Notes: generated by a model not told the origin, from the sequence alone. A stretch of 64,000 nucleotides of DNA from Candidatus Zymogenaceae bacterium (GCA_016933535.1 JAFGAS010000078.1:106774-170773); one strand, 5' to 3'. Positions 28,163 to 37,321 are shown, counted from the first letter of the stretch. Program-made: numbers and translations.

Positions 28163-28202
28163 TGGAGATTGCCGCGCCCCCTTCGGGGGCTCGTAATGAC
28201 GC
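28163..28202 (+). repeat. REP-like element between lysS and lolC/E
   Basis: TGGAGATTGCCGCGCCCCC, TTC, GGGGGCTCGTAATGACG. An inner GC stem and an outer ATTGC/GTAAT pairing. This form is common between genes of many environmental bacteria. Confidence 0.7.
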
Positions 28203-28243
28203 ATTATCATCGTTATAGAGAAAGCCGGAGACCCAACAGTAAT

Positions 28244-29470
28244 ATGTACGAACTGCTCATCAGCCGGCGCTATCTCAGGGCAAAGCGCAAGCAATCCTTC
28301 ATATCGCTGATTACCGTCATATCCATCGGCGGCGTCGCCATCGGGGTGGCGGCCCTGATCATCGTTATCTCGGTTATGACCGGGTTCAGGGACGACCTCC
28401 AGGGCAAAATCCTCGGTGCCCACGCCCATCTCGTCGTCAAGACACAAAAGCCCTATTTCACGAGCTACCCCTCCGTCATGGAAAAGATCGCCATGAATAA
28501 AAATGTCGTGGCGCTGAGTCCCTTTATAGAAACCCAGATCATGCTCTCCACCGAGGGAGGGATATCGGGGGCGGTGCTGCGCGGTATCGATCCCGCGACG
28601 GCCCCCGGGGTTATCGCTATCGAAAAGGACCTCAAGATCGGCAACCTGAACGAGCTGACCGACGGCCGCGACGGGATACCGGGTATCGTCCTCGGTAAGG
28701 AACTGGCAAAGGTCCTGCGGGTAACGTACGGCGACCCGGTTATCATGGTCTCTCCGACGGGGGGCGATATTACCCCCTTCGGCATGACCCCCCGGATGAA
28801 GCGGTTTGTTGTCGTGGGGATCTTCGAGGCGGGGATGTTCGAATATGATTCGTCGTTTGCCTATGTCTCGATCCCGGCCGCCCAGAACTTCCTCGATCTG
28901 CCCGACGTGGTCTCAGGCATCGATGTCAAGGTCACCGATATCTATCGGGCAAAGACCATTGGAGATAAAATCGCCGAAGACCTCGGCGCCCCCTTCACCA
29001 CGCTGGACTGGATGGAGATGAACAAGAACCTCTTCGCGGCGCTGGCGCTGGAAAAGGTGGCCATGTTCGTCATCCTGGTGATGATCGTCTTCGTGGCGGC
29101 CTTCAACATCGCCTCGACCCTTATTATGCTGGTCATGGAAAAGGCCAAAGACATCGCCATCCTCAAGGCGATGGGCTCGACGAACGCGGGCATTATGAAA
29201 ATATTCATGTTCGAGGGGACGATTATCGGCGCCTTCGGCACGGCCGTCGGGGCGGCCTTTGGATGGGGTATGTGCATCCTCCTCAAATATTACCACTTCA
29301 TCCGGCTGGACCCCAACGTATATTATATCTCGGCGCTTCCGGTCAAGATCGTGCCCTCCGATATTACGGTCATCATCATTTCGTCGCTGGTGCTCTGCGC
29401 CCTGGCGACCCTCTATCCCGCCTGGCAGGCGTCCCGGATGGATCCGGCCCAGGCAATGCGGTACGAATAA
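28244..29470 (+). CDS. lolC: LolC/LolE family lipoprotein-releasing permease (paralogue 2)
   Basis: 408 residues with the same plan as the protein at 22025: MYELLISRRYLRAKRKQSFISLIT, one helix, a periplasmic domain with SPTGGDITPFGMTPRMKRF, then three helices ending in AWQASRMDPAQAMRYE. It is the permease most likely to work with LolD at 30711, in the same operon. The ATG at 28244 is chosen by homology; the frame stays open back to 28127. Whether the two permeases pair as LolC and LolE or each forms homodimers cannot be told from sequence. Confidence 0.92.
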   Translation: MYELLISRRYLRAKRKQSFISLITVISIGGVAIGVAALIIVISVMTGFRDDLQGKILGAHAHLVVKTQKPYFTSYPSVMEKIAMNKNVVALSPFIETQIMLSTEGGISGAVLRGIDPATAPGVIAIEKDLKIGNLNELTDGRDGIPGIVLGKELAKVLRVTYGDPVIMVSPTGGDITPFGMTPRMKRFVVVGIFEAGMFEYDSSFAYVSIPAAQNFLDLPDVVSGIDVKVTDIYRAKTIGDKIAEDLGAPFTTLDWMEMNKNLFAALALEKVAMFVILVMIVFVAAFNIASTLIMLVMEKAKDIAILKAMGSTNAGIMKIFMFEGTIIGAFGTAVGAAFGWGMCILLKYYHFIRLDPNVYYISALPVKIVPSDITVIIISSLVLCALATLYPAWQASRMDPAQAMRYE

Positions 29471-29474
29471 ACCG

Positions 29475-30707
29475 ATGAGCACGTCAACGCAAGACACCAA
29501 GCAGCGCCTCTCGCGTCTCAAGGAGGAAGGGGCTCTGGAGATCGGAAGGGGAAACTGCGACAAGGCCCTCAGGGATTTCCTTGAGGTCCTCAAGGTAGCC
29601 CCCAACGATATCCACGCCCTGATGAAGGTGGGAGATTGTTGTCATAAGCTGGGCAGGAACGATGAGGCCTGCCGTTATTACGACAGGCTGGTGGATGTTT
29701 TCAGCTCGGAGGGTTTCGTCGTCAAGGCAATCGCGGTTCATAAACTCATCCTCAAGATCAACCCCGGTTTTTCGGGGGGAGAAAAGAGACTTTCAACGCT
29801 CTATGAAAAAAAGATCGCCCAGACGGCCCCGGTCCTGCCGGCCAAGGGGAAGACGGCGGGTCCTCATCGGGACTATGAAAAACCGCCGCTCTTTTCGGAC
29901 CTTTCCCACGATGAGTTCGTGGCGGTCATCGAGAAGTTGACGCCCGCGGACGTCGGCGCCGAGGGCATGATCATTCGGCAGGGGGAGCCGGGGGACTCGA
30001 TCTTCATCGTCGTTTCGGGGCAGGTCTCGATCTTTCGCCGGGACGAGGATAAGAACGAGGTCTGGATCACCAACCTGGGGGAGGGCAGCTTCTTCGGCGA
30101 GTTCGGTTATTTTTCGGGTCAGAAGCGCTTCGCCTCGGTCAAGGCCGTTGAGGATACGACGCTGCTCGAAATAGGCAGAAAAGACCTCGAATCCATCATC
30201 GCCAAGCACCCGCGGGTCCGGGAGGTCATGTTCAAATTCTATAAGGAACGGATACTCGATACGCTCCTGGCTATCTCCCCGCTCTTTTGCGTGCTTTCGC
30301 CCGAGGAGCGCGGGCGCCTCATGAAAGAGGTATCCTTTTCCACCCACAAGAAGGGAACACGGATTGTTCGGGAAGGGGAAGTGGGCGATCTGATGTACGT
30401 GATCATCTCGGGGGAGGTGGAGGTTGCCACCGAGAGAGAGGCAATGGTGGTGCCCCTGGCGCTGCTCAAATCGGGAGACTTCTTCGGCGAGGTGGCGGTT
30501 ATTACCGACCGCCCCCGGACGGCTACCGTAACGGCCAAGACGGACATCAGCGTGGCCGAAATATCCAAGGGTTCGGTCGCCGGCGCAATAGGGAAGCATC
30601 CCGAAATAGAGCAGCTGCTCTCCAGCTACATACAGATGCGGGTTGAGAACACCATATCGACATTTATGCAGTTTAAAAATAGAAAAATTGAAAGCGGATT
30701 GGTATAG
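29475..30707 (+). CDS. TPR protein with two cyclic-nucleotide-binding domains
   Basis: 410 residues. About residues 10-110 form TPR-like helices (ALEIGRGNCDKALRDFLEVLKVAPND...). Two cNMP-binding beta-barrels follow, about 135-255 and 270-390, each with the phosphate-binding cassette form GEFGYFSGQKRFASVKA and GEVAVITDRPRTATVTA. No HTH and no kinase domain are present, so it is not a CRP-type regulator; it looks like a nucleotide-controlled scaffold. The ATG lies four bases after the lolC/E stop and lolD begins three bases after its own stop, so all three are surely co-transcribed. A link between cyclic nucleotides and lipoprotein export is an inference. Confidence 0.85.
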   Translation: MSTSTQDTKQRLSRLKEEGALEIGRGNCDKALRDFLEVLKVAPNDIHALMKVGDCCHKLGRNDEACRYYDRLVDVFSSEGFVVKAIAVHKLILKINPGFSGGEKRLSTLYEKKIAQTAPVLPAKGKTAGPHRDYEKPPLFSDLSHDEFVAVIEKLTPADVGAEGMIIRQGEPGDSIFIVVSGQVSIFRRDEDKNEVWITNLGEGSFFGEFGYFSGQKRFASVKAVEDTTLLEIGRKDLESIIAKHPRVREVMFKFYKERILDTLLAISPLFCVLSPEERGRLMKEVSFSTHKKGTRIVREGEVGDLMYVIISGEVEVATEREAMVVPLALLKSGDFFGEVAVITDRPRTATVTAKTDISVAEISKGSVAGAIGKHPEIEQLLSSYIQMRVENTISTFMQFKNRKIESGLV

Positions 30708-30710
30708 CCT

Positions 30711-31388
30711 ATGGCACTCATACGTGTACAGAATGTGTGCAAGTCCTTTTTCACGGATGGAAAGAAGGTGGATGTCCTCAGGGGGATCGACCTTTCGGTG
30801 GCGCGGGGAGAGGTCATCAATATCCTGGGTGCCTCGGGTGCGGGAAAATCGACGCTGCTTTATATCCTCGGCGCGCTGGATCGCCCCACCTCGGGCACGG
30901 TCGTTCACGACGGGGTTTCCCTTTTCGCCATGGGGGACCGGGATCTGGCGGCCTTTCGCAACCGAAAGATCGGCTTTGTGTTTCAGTTTCACCACCTGCT
31001 GCCGGAGTTTACGGCCGTCGAAAACGTGATGATGCCGGCCCTGATTGCCCGCATTAAACCCGCCGAGGCGAAAAAACGTGCCGAGGCCATTCTCGACCGG
31101 CTTGGTCTTGCCGACCGGTGCGATCACAAGCCGGGCGAGCTTTCCGGAGGAGAACAGCAGCGCGTTGCGGTGGCGCGGGCGATCCTGCTTTCCCCCGATG
31201 TGATCCTGGCCGACGAACCGACCGGAAATCTCGATACAAAAACGGGCGAGGAAGTCCACAAGGTGTTGATGGATCTCAATCGGGAGTTGAAGATCACCAT
31301 GATCATCGTTACCCACAACCTGAAACTTGCCAAGAGAGACGGAAGATCGGTGATTCTCGAGGACGGGAAGATACGGGACGGGCGGTAA
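30711..31388 (+). CDS. lolD: Lipoprotein-releasing ABC transporter ATPase LolD
   Basis: 225 residues with Walker [11 protein letters not shown]-loop [18 protein letters not shown], signature [14 protein letters not shown], Walker [13 protein letters not shown] and H-loop VTHN. The [15 protein letters not shown] stretch is typical of LolD. It powers release of lipoproteins from the inner membrane together with LolC/E. It starts three bases after the cNMP gene, without a strong Shine-Dalgarno, so it is probably translated by coupling. Confidence 0.93.
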   Translation: MALIRVQNVCKSFFTDGKKVDVLRGIDLSVARGEVINILGASGAGKSTLLYILGALDRPTSGTVVHDGVSLFAMGDRDLAAFRNRKIGFVFQFHHLLPEFTAVENVMMPALIARIKPAEAKKRAEAILDRLGLADRCDHKPGELSGGEQQRVAVARAILLSPDVILADEPTGNLDTKTGEEVHKVLMDLNRELKITMIIVTHNLKLAKRDGRSVILEDGKIRDGR

Positions 31389-31396
31389 CTTTTTCC

Positions 31397-31424
31397 TTTA
31401 CAAACAGTATCGATTTGATATAAT
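31397..31424 (+). promoter_or_regulatory. Sigma70 promoter of bamA
   Basis: TTTACA, 16 bases, TATAAT, in the 70-base gap between lolD and bamA. It gives the bamA-lpx genes a transcript of their own. Confidence 0.7.
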
Positions 31425-31458
31425 TTCAACGCTTTATATGTCTTAAATGGGGGACGCA

Positions 31459-34110
31459 ATGAAAAAAAGAGTCCTTGTTTTTCTTTTGGTTTTTGCATTC
31501 ATCGCGGCATTCTATTGTTCATGGGCTGTCGCGGCCGAAAGGAAAGTCAAAGTAACCGTTCTTCCTTTTTCTATCTATTCGGCCGAAGACCTTTCTTCAT
31601 ATGAGCGGGATATTCAGGAAGTTCTCCTGTCCGCGCTTGCCTATCATGAGAGGGTTGAGCCGCTTGACCTTGACAAGCTCAGCAAGGTCATCGCGGGAAA
31701 GCTCCCTTCGGAAATGGATGAGAACTACGCCCGAGAAGTGGGACGGAAAATGGGAGCGGACTACGTGGTTCTCGGAAGCATGACCAAAGTAGGCGAAACC
31801 ATCAGTCTGGACGCCAGGTTGGTGGATCCGCGATCTAAAAAAGAGCCCGGACGGTTCTACGTGGAGACGTACGGGGTCGCGACGGTGCTGGACCGCGTCG
31901 GAGAATTGGCAAAGAAGATCAATGAGAGCATCTTCGCCTCCGATAAGATCGTCAAGGTAACCATCGTCGGTTTGAAACGACTCACCGAAGAGGAAGTGCT
32001 GGGCAACATCGTCAGCCGCGAGGGAACGCTTCCGTATGAGAAGTTCCTGGCCGATGACGTGAAGTCAATCACCAATATGGGCTACTTTGAGGACGTTACC
32101 GTCACCACCAAGAAGGTTGAGGGCGGCAATGAGGTAATCTTCAGCGTTAAGGAGAGGCCCCTTGTCCGCGAGGTCAGGGTCGTCGGAAACGACGAGATTT
32201 CCTCAAAGGATCTCTTTGAAGTCATTACAGTAAAACCCCCCAAGGTGCTGTCCATTAAGGACGTTAAGAATAGCCTCGAAAACGTAAAGGATCTCTATTC
32301 TAAAAAACAGTACTACGCCGCCACGGTGGATTACAAGGTGGAGCCGATCTCCGAGGATGAAGTCGCCGTGGAATTTGCCATCTCCGAGGGCGAGAAGATG
32401 ATGATCAAGAAGATCACATTTATCGGAAACGATAAGATTTCCGGTCGCACCATCGAGAAGGGGTTGGCCAATAAACATAAGGGGTGGTTCTGGTGGTTGT
32501 CGGAGCGCGGAAAGTTTCAGAAGGAAGAGCTGGACACGGACGTGGAGCGAGTTACCGCGGTCTATTATGATAACGGGTACCTCGATGCAGTAGTTGAGCC
32601 CGCCGTTGTCGAGATGAAGGGCGATGATATCTTCATCACCTATAAGATCAGCGAAGGCAAGCAGTATCGTATCGGTACCGTCGACGTCTCCGGAGATTTG
32701 ATCATAGCAAAGGAACTCATTACCAAGAAACTGACGGTAAAATCGGGCGACGTCTTTTCGCGCATGAACGTAATCACCGATATAGAAGGTATCGTAAACG
32801 AGTATAACAACGAGGGATACGCTCTCGTTGACGTTCAGCCGAAGACGGCCCTCGACAGCGAAAAAATGATTGTCGACATTGATTACGCCATCGTGAAAGG
32901 AAAGAAAACCTACTTCGAGAGAATCAATATCGGCGGGAACGTCAAGACGCTCGATAAGGTCATTCGGCGTGAGCTGAAGTTTGCCGAGGGTGACCTGTTT
33001 AACGGTGACGACCTCCAGCGGAGCAGGGAGAAGGTAAATAACCTCGGGTATTTCGATGAGGTCAACTTTGCTATCGAACGGGGCAGCTCGGACGATAAGG
33101 TCGTCGTTAATGTCGAAGTAAAGGAAAAACCCACCGGGTTGATCTCCGCCGGACTCGGGTATTCGAGCATAGCCGAATTGACCGGGATGGTCAGGGTGCA
33201 GGAGACCAACCTCTTTGGAAGGGGTTACCGGGTTTCCATCGCGGCCGAGTTTTCCAGCATCACCACGAACTACTCGGGCGTTATCATCGATCCCTACTTC
33301 CTTGACACCAACCTGTCGGTAAGCCTCAAGGTCTATAATATGACGCGTGCGTACGATACGTACGACGCGGAGACCATGGGCTTTGAAATCGGGTTCGGGT
33401 ATCCAATATGGTCGGATACGTCGCTCTTCGTCTCCTATATCTTCAACGACGTAAACCTGTTTAACATCTCTGCAACTGCGGACGATGATATAAAGGAGTA
33501 CGAGGGACACACCGTTACCAGTGGAATCGAGGCGGCGATCGTGCACGATACGCGGGACAACACGTTTGATCCCTCCAGCGGGTCGGTAAACTCGCTTTCG
33601 GTCTTTTATGCCGGCATCGGAGGTGACGAATACTACGTCAAGGCGGTCGCCGAGTCGAACTGGTACTTCCCGGTCGTCTGGAAATTAGTGTTCCATCCGC
33701 GGCTCGAAGTCGGCTATATTCAGCCGCTGACCGGTAAGGACTTGCCCATCTATGCCCGCTTCTTTGCGGGAGGACTCAACTCCCTGCGCGGATTTAAGCC
33801 CTCCAGCGTTGGGCCGAAGGATAGTAATGGCGAATATCTGGGCGGTAATAAGGAGCTCCTGGTCAACCTCGAGCTAATCTTCCCGATCTTCGAGGACATT
33901 AAGATGAAAGGCGTCGTCTTCTTCGACACCGGTAATGTCTGGGGAGAAGACGAGGACTGGAACTTCGGCGATCTGAGATACTCCATCGGCGCCGGTATCC
34001 GGTGGGTTTCACCCCTCGGGCCGATCCGGATCGAGTGGGGTTACAACCTCGACCCCCGTGATGATGAGAATCAGTCGGAGTGGAACTTCTCGGTCGGCAC
34101 CAGCTTCTAA
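31459..34110 (+). CDS. bamA: Outer membrane protein assembly factor BamA
   Basis: 883 residues: signal peptide (MKKRVLVFLLVFAFIAAFYCSWAVAA, cut near AER), an extra N-terminal domain (about 28-145, KVTVLPFSIYSAEDLSSY...GADYVVLGSMTKVGETISLDARLVD) like TolB-N/FlgO, then five POTRA repeats (about 150-500) and a C-terminal 16-strand barrel with the SLRGFKPSSVG loop motif and a final Phe. It inserts beta-barrels into the outer membrane. The extra domain is absent from the enterobacterial protein. GGGGGA decides the ATG at 31459 over one at 31447. Confidence 0.95.
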   Translation: MKKRVLVFLLVFAFIAAFYCSWAVAAERKVKVTVLPFSIYSAEDLSSYERDIQEVLLSALAYHERVEPLDLDKLSKVIAGKLPSEMDENYAREVGRKMGADYVVLGSMTKVGETISLDARLVDPRSKKEPGRFYVETYGVATVLDRVGELAKKINESIFASDKIVKVTIVGLKRLTEEEVLGNIVSREGTLPYEKFLADDVKSITNMGYFEDVTVTTKKVEGGNEVIFSVKERPLVREVRVVGNDEISSKDLFEVITVKPPKVLSIKDVKNSLENVKDLYSKKQYYAATVDYKVEPISEDEVAVEFAISEGEKMMIKKITFIGNDKISGRTIEKGLANKHKGWFWWLSERGKFQKEELDTDVERVTAVYYDNGYLDAVVEPAVVEMKGDDIFITYKISEGKQYRIGTVDVSGDLIIAKELITKKLTVKSGDVFSRMNVITDIEGIVNEYNNEGYALVDVQPKTALDSEKMIVDIDYAIVKGKKTYFERINIGGNVKTLDKVIRRELKFAEGDLFNGDDLQRSREKVNNLGYFDEVNFAIERGSSDDKVVVNVEVKEKPTGLISAGLGYSSIAELTGMVRVQETNLFGRGYRVSIAAEFSSITTNYSGVIIDPYFLDTNLSVSLKVYNMTRAYDTYDAETMGFEIGFGYPIWSDTSLFVSYIFNDVNLFNISATADDDIKEYEGHTVTSGIEAAIVHDTRDNTFDPSSGSVNSLSVFYAGIGGDEYYVKAVAESNWYFPVVWKLVFHPRLEVGYIQPLTGKDLPIYARFFAGGLNSLRGFKPSSVGPKDSNGEYLGGNKELLVNLELIFPIFEDIKMKGVVFFDTGNVWGEDEDWNFGDLRYSIGAGIRWVSPLGPIRIEWGYNLDPRDDENQSEWNFSVGTSF

Positions 34111-34131
34111 CTGCCTGATGAGATACGTCGG

Positions 34132-34162
34132 GGGGAGGAGCGTACGCTCCTCCCCTATTTTT
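34132..34162 (+). terminator. Terminator or attenuator between bamA and skp
   Basis: A perfect 11-pair stem, GGGGAGGAGCG with CGCTCCTCCCC around TA, followed by TATTTTTAT. It lies just before the skp Shine-Dalgarno and may lower expression downstream of bamA. Confidence 0.8.
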
Positions 34163-34173
34163 ATGGAGTAAGC

Positions 34174-34704
34174 ATGAAAAAGGGATTGGCTCTTAAACCG
34201 TTATCAATCTGCGTGACGGCCGTTTTGCTGACGGTATGCTTGGCGGCTCATGCCCGGTGCCAGGAAGAAGAAATCGGTGTCGTGGACATGACGAAGGTCA
34301 TCGATCTATCCAAGCAGGGCAAAAAGGCAATGGATGAGATGGCCGCGAAACTCAAGGGGGCCAAAAAGGATCTGGAGAAGCGGGAATCGGAGATCATAAG
34401 TCTGAAAGGGGAGATCGAAAAGGACGCCATGACCCTCCCGGCCGAGGCACTGGCTCAGAAGGAACGGCAGTATCAGGACAAGTTCATCGATTACCGGCGC
34501 AAGCTGGAAGAGTATCAGCATCAGCTCTCGGCAAAAAACGAAGAGATTAACAAAAGGATGCTGTCTCTCACAAACGATGTTGTCGACGAAATCGGAAGCG
34601 GGAGATACCTCCTGATCTTCGAAAAGACCGCCTCGGGAGTCCTCTATAACGTCGACAGCATAGACCTGACCGATGAGGTGATCGAGCGGTTGAACAAGAA
34701 GTAG
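34174..34704 (+). CDS. skp: OmpH/Skp family periplasmic chaperone
   Basis: 176 residues. A signal peptide (about 1-30, ending AAHARCQ) is followed by IGVVDMTKVIDLSKQGKKAM, the usual first strand of Skp, and then a long charged coiled coil (about 55-135) that forms the tentacles of the trimer. Skp holds unfolded outer-membrane proteins in the periplasm for BamA. Its place between bamA and lpxD is the conserved one. A strong hairpin with a T tract lies just upstream. Confidence 0.88.
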   Translation: MKKGLALKPLSICVTAVLLTVCLAAHARCQEEEIGVVDMTKVIDLSKQGKKAMDEMAAKLKGAKKDLEKRESEIISLKGEIEKDAMTLPAEALAQKERQYQDKFIDYRRKLEEYQHQLSAKNEEINKRMLSLTNDVVDEIGSGRYLLIFEKTASGVLYNVDSIDLTDEVIERLNKK

Positions 34705-34933
34705 CGGGCCCAATGACGCCCGTGGGCCGACGCCCGGCGAGAATGTACGGTCCGCACCTGTGGCGTTAGTATTTTTCGGTTCCGGTTAAATCCCGGGGGG
34801 GCGGTAAGACACGGGGAGAAAAGGGCGTAAAAACGAGAGAGATACCGGAAACATCCGGGCAATAGTATAAGACCTTCGCCCGATGTCACGTATCAGGTTT
34901 CGGGCGCCTCTCCTCTATAGAGGACCTGTCAGA

Positions 34934-35968
34934 ATGAAAAAGACGCTTGGCCAATTGGCGGAATTCCTCGGCGGCACGGCCGTGGGGGATACGGCAACCA
35001 TCATTACGGGTGTTCGGGGGATTGAAGAAGCCGGCGCCGGAGATATCACTTTTCTTGCCAATCCCAAATATATGAGATTTCTCGAAACGACCGCGGCCTC
35101 GGCGGTCATCGTCTCTCCGGATGTATCTCCCCAGGGAAGATCGTTCATACAGGTCGATAATCCCTATCTGGCGTTCGCAAAAGTCGTCACCCTTTTTTCT
35201 GTTGGGGTCCGGGACTATTTCGGGGTGTCGCCCCAGGCCTTTGTCCACCCCGAGTCGGATGTAGATCCTGAGTGCGCCGTCTATCCCTTCGTATACGTCG
35301 GTAAGGGGGCTCAAGTTAAAAAGAAGGCCGTACTCTACCCCGGGGTCTACTTGGGGGAGGGGGCTTTCGTGGGTGAAGAGTCGATCCTTTACCCGAACGT
35401 TACGATCATGAATCGCTGCATCATCATGAACCGCGTCATCATTCACGGGGGAACCGTTATCGGCGCCGACGGATTTGGGTTTGCCCATGAAGGTGACAAA
35501 CAGGTAAAGTTCCCTCAGATCGGGATCGTCGTAATCGAAGATGATGTAGAGATAGGCTCCAACTGCTCAATCGACCGGGCGGCCCTCGGAGAAACCAGGA
35601 TTCATCGGGGCGTAAAGATGGACAACCTCATCCAGATCGGGCACAATGTCATCGTGGAAGAGGACAGCATCCTGGTTGCACAGGTGGGGATTTCCGGAAG
35701 CACCCATGTCGGCAAAAAGGTCGTCCTGGCCGGACAGGCAGGGCTCGTCGGGCACATTACGGTGGGCGACGGCGCCATCGTAACGGCGAAGACCGGCGTT
35801 TATAAGGATATACCCCCGGGAGAGATAATGTCGGGCTATCCCATGATACCCCATAAGAAATGGCTCAGGGCGATGCCGGTGGTGGCAAAACTCCCCGAGC
35901 TCAGAAAGGAAATCGAGTCCCTCAGAAAACGGATCGAACAGCTGGAAAAGAAGACGGGTAAGGTTTGA
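34934..35968 (+). CDS. lpxD: UDP-3-O-acylglucosamine N-acyltransferase
   Basis: 344 residues. N-terminal uridine-binding domain (about 1-100, MKKTLGQLAEFLGG...), then a left-handed beta-helix of hexapeptide repeats (about 100-300), and a C-terminal helix (about 315-343). The catalytic His is in DNLIQIGHNVIV; GADGFGFAHEGDKQVKFPQIG is typical. It adds the N-linked acyl chain in the third step of lipid A synthesis in the cytoplasm. AGGA lies nine bases before the ATG at 34934. Confidence 0.95.
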   Translation: MKKTLGQLAEFLGGTAVGDTATIITGVRGIEEAGAGDITFLANPKYMRFLETTAASAVIVSPDVSPQGRSFIQVDNPYLAFAKVVTLFSVGVRDYFGVSPQAFVHPESDVDPECAVYPFVYVGKGAQVKKKAVLYPGVYLGEGAFVGEESILYPNVTIMNRCIIMNRVIIHGGTVIGADGFGFAHEGDKQVKFPQIGIVVIEDDVEIGSNCSIDRAALGETRIHRGVKMDNLIQIGHNVIVEEDSILVAQVGISGSTHVGKKVVLAGQAGLVGHITVGDGAIVTAKTGVYKDIPPGEIMSGYPMIPHKKWLRAMPVVAKLPELRKEIESLRKRIEQLEKKTGKV

Positions 35969-35976
35969 GTACGGCC

Positions 35977-36393
35977 ATGGATGATACGACGATACCGCCG
36001 GACCACCGTGCGCCGTATCGATTTATCGATGAGATTGTTCGGTACGAAAAGGGAACGGGGATAACCTGTAAGACCATAATCCGCGGCGACGAACCCTATC
36101 TTGCGGGCCATTTTCCGGGACACCCGATTGTCCCGGGCGTTTTCGAGATCGAGATGCTGTTCCAGGCCGCGGAGTTATTCCTCATGACGGAAAAAAGGGC
36201 CGGCGAAAGCCGGGAAATGCGCCTGGCCTCCATAGGTTCCGCCCGGTTCATGATCCCGATAATTCCTCCCCGGGATTTGACCGTAATGGTGGGTTTGAAA
36301 GAAGACAGGGGGACGGAAATTGCCTTCTCGGGAAGAGTCGGCGACGGGCCCGATGTGTTTGTTCAGGCATTATTTAGCGTTACTGTTTTGTGA
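35977..36393 (+). CDS. fabZ: 3-hydroxyacyl-ACP dehydratase FabZ-like
   Basis: 138 residues, hot-dog fold. The active-site motif is GHFPGHPIVPGVFEIEMLFQ, with the His and the helix Glu expected of FabZ. It removes water from 3-hydroxyacyl-ACP, the branch point between fatty acids and lipid A, and its place between lpxD and lpxA is typical. ATG 35977 is used; a TTG at 35965 overlapping the lpxD stop is also possible. The helix reads FEIEMLFQ rather than the common LIIEAMAQ, so it is a diverged member. Confidence 0.88.
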   Translation: MDDTTIPPDHRAPYRFIDEIVRYEKGTGITCKTIIRGDEPYLAGHFPGHPIVPGVFEIEMLFQAAELFLMTEKRAGESREMRLASIGSARFMIPIIPPRDLTVMVGLKEDRGTEIAFSGRVGDGPDVFVQALFSVTVL

Positions 36394-36398
36394 GAGCT

Positions 36399-37187
36399 AT
36401 GAAATCGACGATTCACTCCACCGCCATCGTGTCGCCGGGCGCCCAATTAGGCGCGGGTGTCCATATCGGACCCTATGCCATCGTGGGAGAGCGGGTACGG
36501 CTCGGCAATAACGTTACGATCGGCCCCCACTCGATCATCGACGGCGATACGGCTCTCGGCGACGACTGTGTTGTCTACGCCCACGCCTCTATCGGCTCAA
36601 AATCTCAGGATCTCAAGGACAAGGGGAGCGGGGGCAAACTCGTGATCGGGAAAGCCTGTGTCTTTCGCGAATATGTCACCGTCAATACCGGCACCCCGGA
36701 CGGGGGCGGCGTGACGACACTGGGAGACGGGAACTTCCTGATGGCATATACCCATGTCGCCCATGACTGTCACCTCGGCAATAATGTCGTGATGGCCAAC
36801 GTTGCGACGCTGGCAGGCCACGTCACGATCGAGGACTTTGTCGGTCTCGGAGGGCTCGTGGCGGTCCACCAGTTCGTGAAGATAGGAAGAAACGCCTTTA
36901 TCGGCGGGGGCACGGTGGTCCCGATGGATATCGCCCCCTTCATGAAGGCGACCCACGGCAATAATCCACGGGCCAGGATTATCGGGCTCAATGCGATCGG
37001 ACTGGGGCGGCGAGGCTTCTCACCTGAGACGATCGACGCTCTCAGGCGGGCTTATCGAATCATCTGGAGATCGAAAAAGCTCCTGAAAGAAGCGCTCGAA
37101 AATGTCCAGGCGGAGCTTGGCAACGTCCCGGAGGTAGCCTATCTTCTGGATTTTATCCGCTCTTCGGGCCGTGGGATCACGCGATAA
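36399..37187 (+). CDS. lpxA: UDP-N-acetylglucosamine O-acyltransferase
   Basis: 262 residues. A left-handed beta-helix (about 1-190) and a C-terminal helical part. The catalytic His lies in THVAHDCHLGNNVV, and HATAIVSPGAQLG-like hexapeptides (here HSTAIVSPGAQLGAG) start the helix. It makes the first step of lipid A, adding a 3-hydroxyacyl chain to UDP-GlcNAc. GAGAG precedes the ATG at 36399; a GTG at 36390 overlapping fabZ is an alternative. The next gene is a Gfo/Idh oxidoreductase that may alter the sugar LpxA uses. Confidence 0.95.
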   Translation: MKSTIHSTAIVSPGAQLGAGVHIGPYAIVGERVRLGNNVTIGPHSIIDGDTALGDDCVVYAHASIGSKSQDLKDKGSGGKLVIGKACVFREYVTVNTGTPDGGGVTTLGDGNFLMAYTHVAHDCHLGNNVVMANVATLAGHVTIEDFVGLGGLVAVHQFVKIGRNAFIGGGTVVPMDIAPFMKATHGNNPRARIIGLNAIGLGRRGFSPETIDALRRAYRIIWRSKKLLKEALENVQAELGNVPEVAYLLDFIRSSGRGITR

Positions 37188-37321
37188 TCGGGCGGACAGG
37201 TTTATGGGATCGCCGTTCCCGTCCGGGAGGGGCGCAACAGAGTAGTGCCGGGGAAACGGGAGGGATCGGTGCAACAACACCGGGGGGCCGCCTCCCAACG
37301 GGCGCTGTGATAGGATAAAGG

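Noticed and set aside
32203..33546. 447-residue open frame on the minus strand opposite bamA
   Set aside because: It is antisense to a well supported gene, has no family motif and no Shine-Dalgarno. Similar long antisense frames opposite polA, ppdK (60656-62314), lolD (29793-31316) and the TPR gene come from the same GC-rich codon effect.
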